64,000 bases of DNA, from assembly GCA_964291465.2 (NCBI GenBank), contig OZ219931.1, positions 86,949 to 150,948 of the forward strand, given 5' to 3'. This document shows positions 39,985 through 48,113 of this stretch, piece after piece. The notes beneath the pieces were generated by a model. It saw only the letters and a program-made list of their open reading frames with translations. It made no database searches and was not told where the DNA came from. Each line of letters opens with the position of its first letter. The first letter of the stretch is position 1. Source of the DNA: JAGWBJ01 sp964291465. Its GTDB lineage: Bacteria; Chloroflexota; Dehalococcoidia; Lucifugimonadales; JAGWBF01. The translations under genes were made by a program, and so were the position numbers.

Positions 39985-41067
39985 CTAGGTCTGTCGGATG
40001 ACCAGGCTACGGAGGTCCTGAGCGACCTGGTCATACCAGGGTCCGCTCCGGAAGAACTCGCCCCGCTCCTTGGCCCCGACCCGTAACCGCCGGTATAGGT
40101 GGGGGTCGTTCAGTATCCGGTGAATCGCGGCCTTCAGACCCTCGACGGAACGGGGCTCCACCAGCAGACCGTTTTCCTCGTGCTGCACTACTTCGGAGAT
40201 GCCTCTTAACCTCGTGGCAATGACGGGGACGTGGCACTGGAAGGCTTCTACGATGGTCCCCGGTTGGCCTTCCGCTGCAAAAAAAGTGGGCAGCAGCAGC
40301 AGGTCGTGCTCCGAGAGCGCTCGCGGGACATCCGCCGGGTCCAGGACGCCGCAGTAGGTCGCCTTCGGATGACCGTCGAATGCCGCCATGTCAAATCCGA
40401 AGCTGGGCGGGCCATACACGTAGAGGTGGCATTGTTCGGGCAAGGAACGGCAGGCCTCCAGCAACTCGTATATCCCTTTTCGCGAGTCCAATCGCGATAT
40501 GAACACCAGGCTTCGAACGGTGTCCCTGGATCCGGTCTCGGGAGTCTCGATATCCCTCGTGTTCGGCAGCCACCTGAAATCGGCGAACTCGGGAAAGTCG
40601 CCGATGATCTGTTGGACCTCAACGTAGACCCGGGCAGACCGCATCCAAGTCCACCGGGACAGCTGCCGGATAGACGTCGAGTAGGAGAGGCCAAGGTTGC
40701 CACCGAAGAACCGGATTGCCAGAGGTCGGCGGGCAACTCTGCAAATGCCCCAGATCAACGGAACCAAAAGGGAAAGCTGGGGGTTTGGGGATGTGTTGAA
40801 GAATACCAGTTGAGAACGCCGGGAGTGCTTCAAGATGTTATAGCTCTGGGGCAGGAGCATCACCGATTTGGCGATCCAACGTCTCCAACGGCTGCCCACC
40901 TTATCTATATGAAGCCAGAACCACGGGTGAAGGACCTTCACGTCGAAGCCCCGTGCTCCTAGCTCTTCGACCGTTTTCGCAAAGAGCACCTCGGCCCCTC
41001 CGATGTTGGACGCAGTTAGAGGCGGTCCGATGCAGAGAACTTTGATGGATTTGTTCTGTTGGTCCAT
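39985..41067 (-). CDS. Glycosyltransferase family 4, compositionally distinct
   Basis: A 360-residue GT-B enzyme: IKVLCIGPPLTASNIGGAEVLFAKTVEEL at the N-terminus (part IGGAEVLFAKTVEEL), then SLVFISRLDSRKGIYELLEACRSL, HLYVYGPPSFG, YCGVLDPADVPRALSEHDLLLLPTFFAAEGQPGTIVEAFQCHVPVIAT (parts VLDPADVPRALSEHDLLLL and EGQPGTIVEAFQCHVPVIAT). The donor-site E-x7-E is present. The DNA here is clearly poorer in G+C and uses A/T-ending codons more than the flanking genes, suggesting recent acquisition, common for polysaccharide loci. Donor unknown. It is 31 bases downstream of the ABC exporter gene. Confidence 0.9.
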   Translation of the reverse strand: MDQQNKSIKVLCIGPPLTASNIGGAEVLFAKTVEELGARGFDVKVLHPWFWLHIDKVGSRWRRWIAKSVMLLPQSYNILKHSRRSQLVFFNTSPNPQLSLLVPLIWGICRVARRPLAIRFFGGNLGLSYSTSIRQLSRWTWMRSARVYVEVQQIIGDFPEFADFRWLPNTRDIETPETGSRDTVRSLVFISRLDSRKGIYELLEACRSLPEQCHLYVYGPPSFGFDMAAFDGHPKATYCGVLDPADVPRALSEHDLLLLPTFFAAEGQPGTIVEAFQCHVPVIATRLRGISEVVQHEENGLLVEPRSVEGLKAAIHRILNDPHLYRRLRVGAKERGEFFRSGPWYDQVAQDLRSLVIRQT

Positions 41068-41098
41068 GTGTGACCTGGTCGCCCTCTTCCGGGTTCCC

Positions 41099-42900
41099 CT
41101 ACGCCGACGATGCCACCAGCCGCGAGTAGTGGCCCTCCCGTGCCAGCAGCTCCTCGTGGCTTCCCTCCTCGATCACCTCGCCCTGGTCCAGCACGATGAT
41201 CTTGTCGGCGTACCGGATGGTGGACATGCGGTGGGCGATGATGATCACCGTCCGGTCCCGGGACACGCTGTATATCGCCTCCTGCACCAGCCTTTCCGAC
41301 GCCGTGTCCAGGGAGCTGGTCGCTTCGTCGAAGATCAGTATCTCCGGCGAGCTCAGCACGGCCCTGGCTATGGCCACGCGCTGCTGCTGCCCCCCGAGAG
41401 CTTCATGCCCCGGTCTCCGATGACGGTGTCGTAGCCCTCGGGCAGCTCCTGGATGAACCCGTGGGCGTTGGCCGTCTTGGCGGCCTGGACGACGGACTCG
41501 CTGGAGTGGCCGTTCCTGCCGAAGACGATGTTGTCGACCACGCTGGAGTTGTGGATGAAGGGGTCCTGGCTCACCAGCCCTATCCTGCCCAGCCAGGCGC
41601 TCTGCTTCAGCTCCGGCAGGGGCACGCCGTCCACGGTGACCCTGCCCCCGTCGGGCTGGAACAGGCCCAGGACCAGGTTGACGAGGGTGGTCTTCCCCGC
41701 CCCCGAGGGGCCGACCACCGCCGTCACCTTGCCCTTCTCGAACACCAGGTCCACGCCCTTCATCAGCGGCTCCCTCCCCCGGTGGGCGAAGGAGACGTCC
41801 TCGAAGGCGATGCCCCGTTCCAGCCGGTCCAGGACCACCGTCCCGTCGGGCCTCTTGGGCACCAGGCTGGTCATCGCCAGGTGCGCCCGGTCCACGTCGG
41901 GCAACAGCCCCATTATCTCCATGCGCAGGCGTCCAAAGGAGGTCAGGGCCGGCAGCATCTGCACCAGCGCTATGCCGAAGACCCCCAGCTTGGGCAGGAG
42001 GTCGACGAGGTCGCCGGGGCTGAGGGCCTTGATGGCCAGGACGAAGCCCAGCATCACCAGGACGGCGGAGACCTCCATCAGGGGCCTGGGTATGGCCATC
42101 CAGGCCATGAGCCTGCCGTGGGCCTCGGCGTGGTCCCTGGTCTGCCGGTCGAAGCGCCCGGCCCACTGGCCGGTGACGCCAAGGGCTATGATCTGGCGAA
42201 TGCCGCTGATGAGCTCGTTGGCGATGACGTTCTGCTCGGCGCCCGCGGCGGCCCTCCTCCGGCCCAGGTTGAAGGACACGGTCCGGGACAGGTGGTGGAT
42301 CAGGACGTAGTAGAGGAGGCCAAGGCCGACGAAGGGCAGGAAGCCCATGGGGAATATGAGGCCTAGTATGACGGCTATGGTCACCGCCCTCAGCAGGAAG
42401 GCCGTCATCTGGGGCCCCCTCAGGAGGAGCTGGCCCACCGCCACCGGGGCCGTCAGGCTGTTGTAGAGCAGCGTGCCCTGCCGGTTGTCCAGGAAGAACT
42501 GGTACCGCCCCGATGCGTACCGGTCCATTATCTCGCTCTGCACGCCGTACAGCACCTTGCCGCTGGTGTAGCCCGTGAGCGCCTCCAGCGCCACCGAGAA
42601 GAGGGTCTTGGCGACGAAGAGGGCCATCAGCAGCACCGTGGCGGCGACCAGCGGGTCCGAGAGGGGCACCAGACCGGCCATGTTGTGGACGAACCCCAGG
42701 AGGCTGCCCGTCTCCTCCTCGGGGCCGCCCAGGAGCGACGAGAACACGGGGAGGAACGCGGCCACGCTGAGGCTCTCCAGCACCGAGGTGGCCAGGATCA
42801 GCGCCAGGATCGATCCCGTGAGCAGCTTGTAGCGCCCCAGGAAGTAGAGGACCGCGGTGTACCGCGGGCCGCCAATGTAGGCTCTTTCGCTCATTGCCAC
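41099..42900 (-). pseudogene. ABC exporter (MsbA/PglK-like half transporter) with a -1 frameshift in the signature motif
   Basis: Two overlapping frames together encode about 600 residues of a half-size ABC exporter. The first (42900-41368) has a six-helix membrane domain, then VTAVVGPSGAGKTTLVNLVLGLFQPDGG (Walker A GPSGAGKTT) and VSQDPFIHNSSVVDNIVFG (Q-loop). In the signature it reads LSGG then SSSAWP and stops. The next frame continues QQQRVAIARAVLSSPEILIFDEATSSLD (Walker B ILIFDEATSSLD) and HRMSTIRYADKIIVL to 41099. Restoring one G to the run of six at 41390-41395 gives LSGGQQQRVAIARA. It may be a real mutation, phase variation or a sequencing error. Expected role: export of a lipid-linked saccharide. 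Start is GTG 42900 or ATG 42894. Confidence 0.87.
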
Positions 42901-42970
42901 GAGACTACCGGCATAACGGCGCTTTCAGCCCCCGGCACGCCGGTCACCGCCGGCAGCGGGGTTGTGTCCC

Positions 42971-43630
42971 TCACCCCGCACCGCGCTCCGGGGTCGCACC
43001 CGTGGTCGACAGGATGATGTCCGCCGCCGCGGGCAGGTCCGGGGCGGACAGTGCACCCCGATGCCTCGCGGCGCCGGCGCCCACGCGGATGCCGCGGACC
43101 CCGGCGGCCCGGGCCGCGTCCATGTCCCCTTGGCGGTCCCCCACCATGAACGACCGGGACATGTCCACCCCCCAGCGGGCGCCCGCGGTCACCAGCATCC
43201 CCGGCTGCGGCTTGCGGCACCCGCACTGCACGTCGTAGGCCGGCAGCGCCGCGCCCGGGCGGTGGGGGCAGTAGCAGATCCCGTCCAGGAAGGCGCCCCG
43301 GGAGTAGAGGCGCCCGGCCATCTCCCGGTGCACCTCCAGCAGGCCTTCCTCGGTGATCAGGCCCATCCCCACCGCCGCCTGGTTGGTGGCCACTATGACC
43401 AGGTACCGCTCCTGGAGGCGGGCGACGGCCTCGGGGACGCCGGGCAGGACGCGCAGCTGGCCGGGGTGGGTCACGTTGCCCACCTCCTCCACGATCACGC
43501 CGTCCCGGTCCAGGAACACCGCGGGGCTGGCGGACCCGGGGCCCGGCCGCGCCGGGCGCGTGCCATCGGGATAGGAGGGGAGGTGTATGTTGCCCTCCAG
43601 GCGGACCATTCCGGAGAGGAGCTTCGCCAC
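42971..43630 (-). CDS. HAD-IIIA phosphatase, D,D-heptose 1,7-bisphosphate phosphatase-like
   Basis: A 219-residue HAD hydrolase. Motif I is VFLDRDGVIVEE (nucleophile and acid/base Asp), motif II Thr in VATNQAAVGMG, and the zinc loop CPHRP...CGCRKPQPGM gives the four Cys/His ligands of the GmhB class, followed by the motif IV FMVGDRQGDMDAA. GmhB dephosphorylates heptose 1,7-bisphosphate for heptose nucleotide synthesis; the other heptose genes are not in the window, so another histidinol-phosphate-type substrate is possible. The 30-residue N-terminal extension may be shortened if ATG at residue 8 is the start. It lies between the antiterminator and the exporter gene. Confidence 0.85.
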   Translation of the reverse strand: MAKLLSGMVRLEGNIHLPSYPDGTRPARPGPGSASPAVFLDRDGVIVEEVGNVTHPGQLRVLPGVPEAVARLQERYLVIVATNQAAVGMGLITEEGLLEVHREMAGRLYSRGAFLDGICYCPHRPGAALPAYDVQCGCRKPQPGMLVTAGARWGVDMSRSFMVGDRQGDMDAARAAGVRGIRVGAGAARHRGALSAPDLPAAADIILSTTGATPERGAG

Positions 43631-43703
43631 CTTACCTGACGTCCTGGGCGTTCATGATCTTCCCGGTCAGCAAGTTACATGTCCGTTGGCTGGGAGCGGT
43701 CTT

Positions 43704-43719
43704 GGGCAGTGCTCCGCCC
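43704..43719 (-). promoter_or_regulatory. Small hairpin after the antiterminator gene, possible recruitment (ops-like) element
   Basis: On the minus strand GGGCGG-AGCA-CTGCCC can form a 6-bp stem with a four-base loop. GGCGGAGC resembles the first part of the ops sequence GGCGGTAGC used by RfaH, lacking one T. It lies in the 209-base gap between the NusG-like gene and the first biosynthetic gene, where such an element would be expected. Resemblance is weak. Confidence 0.3.
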
Positions 43720-43839
43720 ATCGCCTCGCCTGTGCCGTCGAGGCGCGTGCCTGGGATCTTCCATCCATCGCCCGTACCCATGGGCTCTATTGGCGCAACG
43801 GCCCGCCGCCGCAGCGCGTATCCGTGCCCGGCCAGGGTC

Positions 43840-44406
43840 CTAGAGGCCGGCCCCCACGCCGCCGGGCGCCATCCTGCCGTATCCCGCGACCCAACCTGGG
43901 GCTGTCCCCCATCGGGACGCCACCTCCAGGTCCGTTGGGTCCAGGGTGGTCGGCAGCCGCCGGCCCAGCCAGTTGAGGAACACCTCGCACCGGTCCCTGG
44001 AGGGAAGGTACCTCCTGAACAGGGCGTCCAGGCCCGTGAGGGGCCCCGACTTGACTTGGAGCCGGTCGCCCTTCCGGAAGACCTGCCCGTAGCCGCCCTG
44101 GTTCCATGCCAGCACCCGCGACCGCACCTCCTCCACGCCGTCCTCGCCGATGGGGGACGGCGTCTCCCGCGCTGGCAGAAAGTAGGTGACGCCGGGGGTC
44201 CACATCGCCCGGGCCCAGCCCTCGGGGTCGTCGTCGCTCACCCGGCAGAAGAGGTAGCCCGGGAAGAGCTCCTCCCACGCGGTCAGGCCCCTCTTGACCA
44301 CGGCAATCCGGGGGTTGTACACCTCGCAGCCCCACCGACGCATGTGCTGCTCCACCAGCGCCGACCGGTTCCGCTTGACCCTGGCAACGTACCAGTCATG
44401 GGGCAT
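43840..44406 (-). CDS. NusG-like specialised transcription antiterminator (RfaH/UpxY type)
   Basis: A 188-residue NusG paralogue. The NGN domain spans about 1-105: DWYVARVKRNRSALVEQHMRRWG, EVYNPRI, ELFPGYLFCRV and TPGVTYFLP; a KOW domain follows at about 112-145 (VFRKGDRLQVKSGPLTGLDALF). This is the arrangement of RfaH/UpxY proteins, which travel with RNA polymerase and allow reading through long polysaccharide operons. ATG 44406 has GGAGG seven bases upstream and overlaps the end of the regulator gene by 11 bases. The position as second gene of the polysaccharide locus supports the role; the general NusG should be encoded elsewhere. Confidence 0.87.
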   Translation of the reverse strand: MPHDWYVARVKRNRSALVEQHMRRWGCEVYNPRIAVVKRGLTAWEELFPGYLFCRVSDDDPEGWARAMWTPGVTYFLPARETPSPIGEDGVEEVRSRVLAWNQGGYGQVFRKGDRLQVKSGPLTGLDALFRRYLPSRDRCEVFLNWLGRRLPTTLDPTDLEVASRWGTAPGWVAGYGRMAPGGVGAGL

Positions 44407-45040
44407 TGGAGTCCTCCGTGGCCCCGGGCAGCAGCGAGACGATCCTGTCCTGCGCGATGCCCAGACTTCGTAGATGTCCCCGCTTCTCCTCCACGCCCTC
44501 CAGCGCGGCGATGATCACCCGGTCGTGGTCGGTGGGGGGCGACGCCTCCACGTCCCGCACGTGGGAGCCCAGGAACTTCCCGTTGGCCGGGGTGGAGGCG
44601 CTGTAGACGTCGACCTCCTCGATGCCGGCCTCCCGCAGGGCCAGGTAGACCAGCTCCGCCAGCTCCCCAGTCCCGAATATCGCCACCCGGGACTCGGCGT
44701 GGAGCTCCAGGGGGGCCAGCTCCTGCCGGAGGGTCTGGCGAATGGTCTGGTAGTGGCCCAGGAACCTCTGGATGTAGGAGACCGTCAGCTGGACCTTGCG
44801 CGTAAACCCCCTGGGCGTCAGGGCGTACAGCCGCCGCTTCCACCTGGCCCGGGTGACGCGGATGTACCCCTTCTGGGCCAGGTTGCGCACCAGCGCGTTG
44901 GTCAGCCCCAGCGCGATCCCCAGCCTGCGGGACAGGTCCCGCTGGGTCACGTCGGGAGCGTCGTACACCTCCGTCAGGAGCTGCAGCTGCCGGTAGCTCG
45001 ACGTGTCCATCGGGTCGTGGTGTTCACTTCGTGAACGCAT
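44396..45040 (-). CDS. Winged-helix regulator with a C-terminal Rossmann-like domain
   Basis: A 214-residue predicted transcription factor. Residues about 14-80 are a MarR-like winged helix (TQRDLSRRLGIALGLTNALVRNLAQKGYI then RVTRARWKRRLYALTPRG). About 116-205 form a Rossmann or CoA-binding-like domain with RVAIFGTGELAELVYLAL, EEVDVYSAS, DHDRVIIAALEG and GIAQDRIVSLLPG, which may sense a nucleotide, nucleotide sugar or CoA. ATG 45040 is favoured by the promoter spacing; ATG 45010 (MDTSSYRQ) is an alternative. It heads the polysaccharide locus, overlaps the antiterminator gene by 11 bases, and has two matching dyads at its promoter, so it is probably autoregulatory. Ligand unknown. Confidence 0.8.
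   Translation of the reverse strand: MRSRSEHHDPMDTSSYRQLQLLTEVYDAPDVTQRDLSRRLGIALGLTNALVRNLAQKGYIRVTRARWKRRLYALTPRGFTRKVQLTVSYIQRFLGHYQTIRQTLRQELAPLELHAESRVAIFGTGELAELVYLALREAGIEEVDVYSASTPANGKFLGSHVRDVEASPPTDHDRVIIAALEGVEEKRGHLRSLGIAQDRIVSLLPGATEDSNAP
45022..45036. promoter_or_regulatory. Operator dyad O1 at the regulator gene
   Basis: GTTCAC-TTC-GTGAAC is a perfect 6-3-6 inverted repeat just downstream of the predicted transcription start, covering codons 2-6 of the regulator if ATG 45040 is used. It matches O2 at 45089-45103 in 13 of 15 positions. Confidence 0.7.
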
Positions 45041-45050
45041 GGCCCTGACA

Positions 45051-45079
45051 TTAATGACACCCCCGGAGACGGATGTCAA
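45051..45079 (-). promoter_or_regulatory. Promoter for the regulator-antiterminator-polysaccharide locus
   Basis: On the minus strand TTGACA (complement of 45074-45079), 17 bp, CATTAA (complement of 45051-45056), or ATTAAT with 18 bp. The start would fall within a few bases of ATG 45040. It is bracketed by dyads O1 and O2. Confidence 0.6.
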
Positions 45080-45088
45080 GGGTTTTCG

Positions 45089-45103
45089 GTTCAAATCGTG
45101 AAC
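45089..45103. promoter_or_regulatory. Operator dyad O2 upstream of the regulator promoter
   Basis: GTTCA-AATCG-TGAAC, a perfect 5-5-5 inverted repeat ten bases upstream of the -35 of the regulator promoter. O1 and O2 centres are 67 bp apart. Weaker half-sites TCGTGAAG (45121-45128) and ATTCACGTC (45152-45160) continue toward the divergent amidase promoter. Confidence 0.65.
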
Positions 45104-45162
45104 GTCAATTGTCGGCTGTATCGTGAAGCTATGAACGTTACGGGCCATTCCATTCACGTCAC

Positions 45163-45191
45163 TTGACACCCGGTGGTCCGATGGTCACAAT
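45163..45191 (+). promoter_or_regulatory. Promoter for the amidase-tcuA-prpD-aro operon
   Basis: TTGACA (45163-45168), 17-bp spacer, CACAAT (45186-45191); start near 45198 and a leader of about 29 bases with GAGGAGG before ATG 45227. It is divergent from the polysaccharide-locus promoter, and half-sites of the O1/O2 motif lie directly upstream. Confidence 0.65.
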
Positions 45192-45226
45192 AGGTATCCG
45201 TCCGCGGCAACGCGCGAGGAGGCGGC

Positions 45227-46633
45227 ATGGACAGAGCCGACATACCGTACCTATCGGCCGGCGACCTCTCCAGGCTCATCGGGAAGAGGGAGGTCTCCCC
45301 CGTGGAGGCCGCCGAGGCCTACCTGGACCGCATCGACGACCTGGACTTCAAGTTCAACGCCTACCTGACCGTGACCCGTGACCTGGCCATGGACGCCGCC
45401 CGGCAGGCCGAGCGGGACATCGCCGCGGGCAACCACAGGGGTCCCATGCACGGCGTGCCCGTGGCCGTCAAGGACCAGTTCTGGAGCAAGGGCATCCGCT
45501 CCACGGGCGGGTCGCGTATCCTGATGGACTTCGTTCCCGACGACGACGCCACGGTGATCGCCAACCTGAAGAGGGCCGGCGCGGTCCTGCTGGGCAAGAC
45601 CAACGTCACCGAGTTCGCGGTTACCGGCTACACCCACCGGTTCAGCACCCCGCGCAACCCCTGGGACCTGGACCGCTACACCGGCGGCTCCAGCGGCGGC
45701 TCCGGGGCCGCGACCGGGGCGTTCATGTGCGCCACCTCCCTGGGCGAGGACACCGGCGGCTCCATACGCTGCCCGGCCACTTGGTGCGGCCTGGTGGGAC
45801 ACCGGCCCTCCTGGGGCAGGGTCAGCCGGTACGGCGTCATGCGGGGAGTCTGGTCCATGGATGCCGTCGGCCCCATCTCCAGGACCGTGGAGGACGCGGC
45901 CATCACCCTGGGCGCCATCGCTGGTCACGACCCCAGGGACCCATATACCTCGGACACCCCCGTACCCGACTACCGGGCCGCCCTGGACGGGGACGTGAGG
46001 GGGATGAAGGTGGGTGTCATCTCCGAGATCATGCACAGCGACCTGGTGGAGCCCGAGGTCCGGGACGCCGTGTCCCGGGCGACGACGGTCCTGGGCGGCC
46101 TGGGGGCCGCGGTGGAGGAGGTGTCCATACCCCTCTCCACGGCGGCCAGCGCCGTGTCGGGGACGTTGCTGGGAGTCGAGCCCGCCGCCACTCACCGCAA
46201 ATGGATCAGGGAGCGGCTGCAGGACTACGGGCACGACAACCGCATCGGCCTGGTCGTGGGCAGCATCATGCCGGCCCAGGCCTACTACAAGGCCCAGAAG
46301 CTCAGGTCCATGATCAGGGCCCAGGTGCACGCCGCGCTGGACGCCTACGACGTGTTGGTCCTTCCCACCAGCGGCAGGCCGGCCCCCGAGGTGGAGGACG
46401 ACCCGGTCATCACCAGCAAGGAGACCTCCTCCAGGCTGGCGTTCCTGTTCACCCGCATCTTCAACCTCGCCAGCGCCCCGGCCCTGTCGGTGCCCTGCGG
46501 GTTCACCTCCGGCGGCCTCCCCATCGGCATGCAGATCGGGGGCCGACCCTTCGGAGACGACGTCGTGCTGAAGGTGGCCCACGCCTACGAGCAGGCCACA
46601 TCCTGGCACACCATGAGGCCCACCCATGCTTAA
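45227..46633 (+). CDS. Amidase signature family hydrolase
   Basis: A 468-residue amidase-signature enzyme using a Ser-cisSer-Lys triad: Lys in VPVAVKDQFW, cis-Ser in YTGGSSGGSGAATGA and nucleophile Ser in SLGEDTGGSIRCPATWCGLVG. It hydrolyses a carboxamide or related bond; GatA, enantioselective amidases and aryl-acylamidases share this fold. SVPCGFTSGGLPIGMQIGG at the C-terminus is family-typical. Not obviously GatA, since no gatB or gatC is adjacent. GAGGAGG precedes ATG. Its last codons overlap the TcuA-like gene by eight bases, so the products of the operon should be made together; it may release the acid used by that flavoprotein. Confidence 0.92.
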   Translation: MDRADIPYLSAGDLSRLIGKREVSPVEAAEAYLDRIDDLDFKFNAYLTVTRDLAMDAARQAERDIAAGNHRGPMHGVPVAVKDQFWSKGIRSTGGSRILMDFVPDDDATVIANLKRAGAVLLGKTNVTEFAVTGYTHRFSTPRNPWDLDRYTGGSSGGSGAATGAFMCATSLGEDTGGSIRCPATWCGLVGHRPSWGRVSRYGVMRGVWSMDAVGPISRTVEDAAITLGAIAGHDPRDPYTSDTPVPDYRAALDGDVRGMKVGVISEIMHSDLVEPEVRDAVSRATTVLGGLGAAVEEVSIPLSTAASAVSGTLLGVEPAATHRKWIRERLQDYGHDNRIGLVVGSIMPAQAYYKAQKLRSMIRAQVHAALDAYDVLVLPTSGRPAPEVEDDPVITSKETSSRLAFLFTRIFNLASAPALSVPCGFTSGGLPIGMQIGGRPFGDDVVLKVAHAYEQATSWHTMRPTHA

Positions 46634-48110
46634 CACGACATCGCGCTACGACGTTATCGTGGTTGGCGCCGGCAACGCGGCCCTCACCGCCGCTCTCTCC
46701 GCCAGCCAGGCCGGGGCCCGGGTCCTGGTGCTGGAGAAGGCCCCCGAGGCGGAGAGGGGCGGCAACAGCCGGTTCAGCGGCGGCCTGTTCCGCTTCGCCT
46801 ACGACGGCATCGAGGAGCTGAAGCCATTCCGCCGGGACCTCTCCTCCGCCGATTGGGACCGGGTTGAAGCGGGCCACTACGACACCGACCGGTACTACCA
46901 GGACATCATGCGGGTGACCCAGGGCCAGGCCGACCGGGACCTGTCCCTCAAGCTGACGGGCGAGTCCTACTCCACCCTGGCGTGGATGACCGAGCTGGGC
47001 GTGGACTGGGACTGGACCTCCCTCTGGTCCGTGGACTCGGGGGAGCGCCTCCGGTTCAACCCGGGCGCAGTCCTGGAGGCCAGGAACAAGGGCGTTGGCC
47101 TCATGGAATCCCTCTACCGGGCGGTGGGCCGGGCGTCCATAGACGTGGCCTACGACGCCAAGATGACCGCCTTCCTCCAGGACGGGCGCGGCGGGGTCAC
47201 CGGGGTGCGCATACGCACGCCCGACGGCACCGAAGACGTCCCCGCCGGCGCCGTGGTCCTGGCGTCGGGCGGCTTCGAGGCCAACGCGGAGATGCGGGCC
47301 CGCTATCTGGGCCCCGGGTGGGACCAGGTGAAGGTCCGCGGGACCAAGTTCAACACGGGGGAGACCCTGCGCATGGCCCTGGAGCTGGGCGCCAAGCCCG
47401 TGGGCCACTGGCAGGGATGCCACGCGACCCCGGTGGACGGCGACTCGGCGCCCGTGGGAGACCTGCGCCTCACGGACAGGACCAACCGCCTCTCCTATCC
47501 CTACTCCATCATGGTCAACGTGCTGGGGCGTCGCTTCATCGACGAGGGAGAGGACACGGGGGGCTATACATACGCCAAGACGGGGCGGGCCGTTCTGGCC
47601 CAGCCCGGCGCCATCGCCTACCAGATATTCGACGCCAAGACCGTCCACCTGCTGGAGGAGCGGTACTCCACCGGCGCCCCGGTGGTCTCCGAGACCATCG
47701 AGGGGCTGGCCGGCGGTCTCTCCATTCCCGCGGACGCCCTGTCCCAGACGGTGGCCGAGTACAACGCCGCCGTGCTGCCGGGGAGGTTCGACCCCGCGGT
47801 GAAGGACGGCAAGGGCACGGCCGGCCTGGAGCCCCCCAAGTCCAACTGGGCGCTGCCCCTGGACACGCCCCCCTACACGGCCTACTCCGTGGCATGCGGC
47901 ATCACCTTCACCTACGGAGGCATCCAGATCGACACCCAGGCGCGGGTCATCGACACCGAGGACAACCCGGTCCCCGGCCTCTACGCCACCGGGGAGATAA
48001 CCGGGGGCTTCTTCTTCCACAACTACCCCGGCGGCACCGGCCTGATGCGCGGCGCGGTGTTCGGGCGCATCGCCGGGGCCAACGCCGCCGCCGAGGGTGC
48101 GGGCAAGTAG
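46626..48110 (+). CDS. FAD-dependent tricarballylate dehydrogenase / fumarate-reductase flavoprotein-like
   Basis: A 494-residue flavoprotein. FAD motif YDVIVVGAGNAALTAALSASQAG with the acidic end in VLVLEKAPEAERGGNSRFSGG; capping domain about 110-380; substrate-site region GLGTGMR-like segments AYSVACGITFTYGGIQIDTQARVID and GLYATGEITGGFFFHNYPGGTGLMRGAVFGRIAG (parts TGEITGGFFFHNYPGG and GLMRGAVFGRIAG). The layout is that of TcuA, which oxidises tricarballylate to cis-aconitate, and of fumarate reductases. No signal or heme domain, so it is cytosolic. Between an amidase and an MmgE/PrpD gene; a role in tricarboxylate or related acid breakdown is inferred. Confidence 0.85.
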   Translation: MLNTTSRYDVIVVGAGNAALTAALSASQAGARVLVLEKAPEAERGGNSRFSGGLFRFAYDGIEELKPFRRDLSSADWDRVEAGHYDTDRYYQDIMRVTQGQADRDLSLKLTGESYSTLAWMTELGVDWDWTSLWSVDSGERLRFNPGAVLEARNKGVGLMESLYRAVGRASIDVAYDAKMTAFLQDGRGGVTGVRIRTPDGTEDVPAGAVVLASGGFEANAEMRARYLGPGWDQVKVRGTKFNTGETLRMALELGAKPVGHWQGCHATPVDGDSAPVGDLRLTDRTNRLSYPYSIMVNVLGRRFIDEGEDTGGYTYAKTGRAVLAQPGAIAYQIFDAKTVHLLEERYSTGAPVVSETIEGLAGGLSIPADALSQTVAEYNAAVLPGRFDPAVKDGKGTAGLEPPKSNWALPLDTPPYTAYSVACGITFTYGGIQIDTQARVIDTEDNPVPGLYATGEITGGFFFHNYPGGTGLMRGAVFGRIAGANAAAEGAGK

Positions 48111-48113
48111 CCG

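Noticed and set aside
39862..40086. A 74-codon plus-strand frame in the glycosyltransferase gap
   Set aside because: It runs into the antisense of a conserved glycosyltransferase, has no ribosome binding site and no motif.
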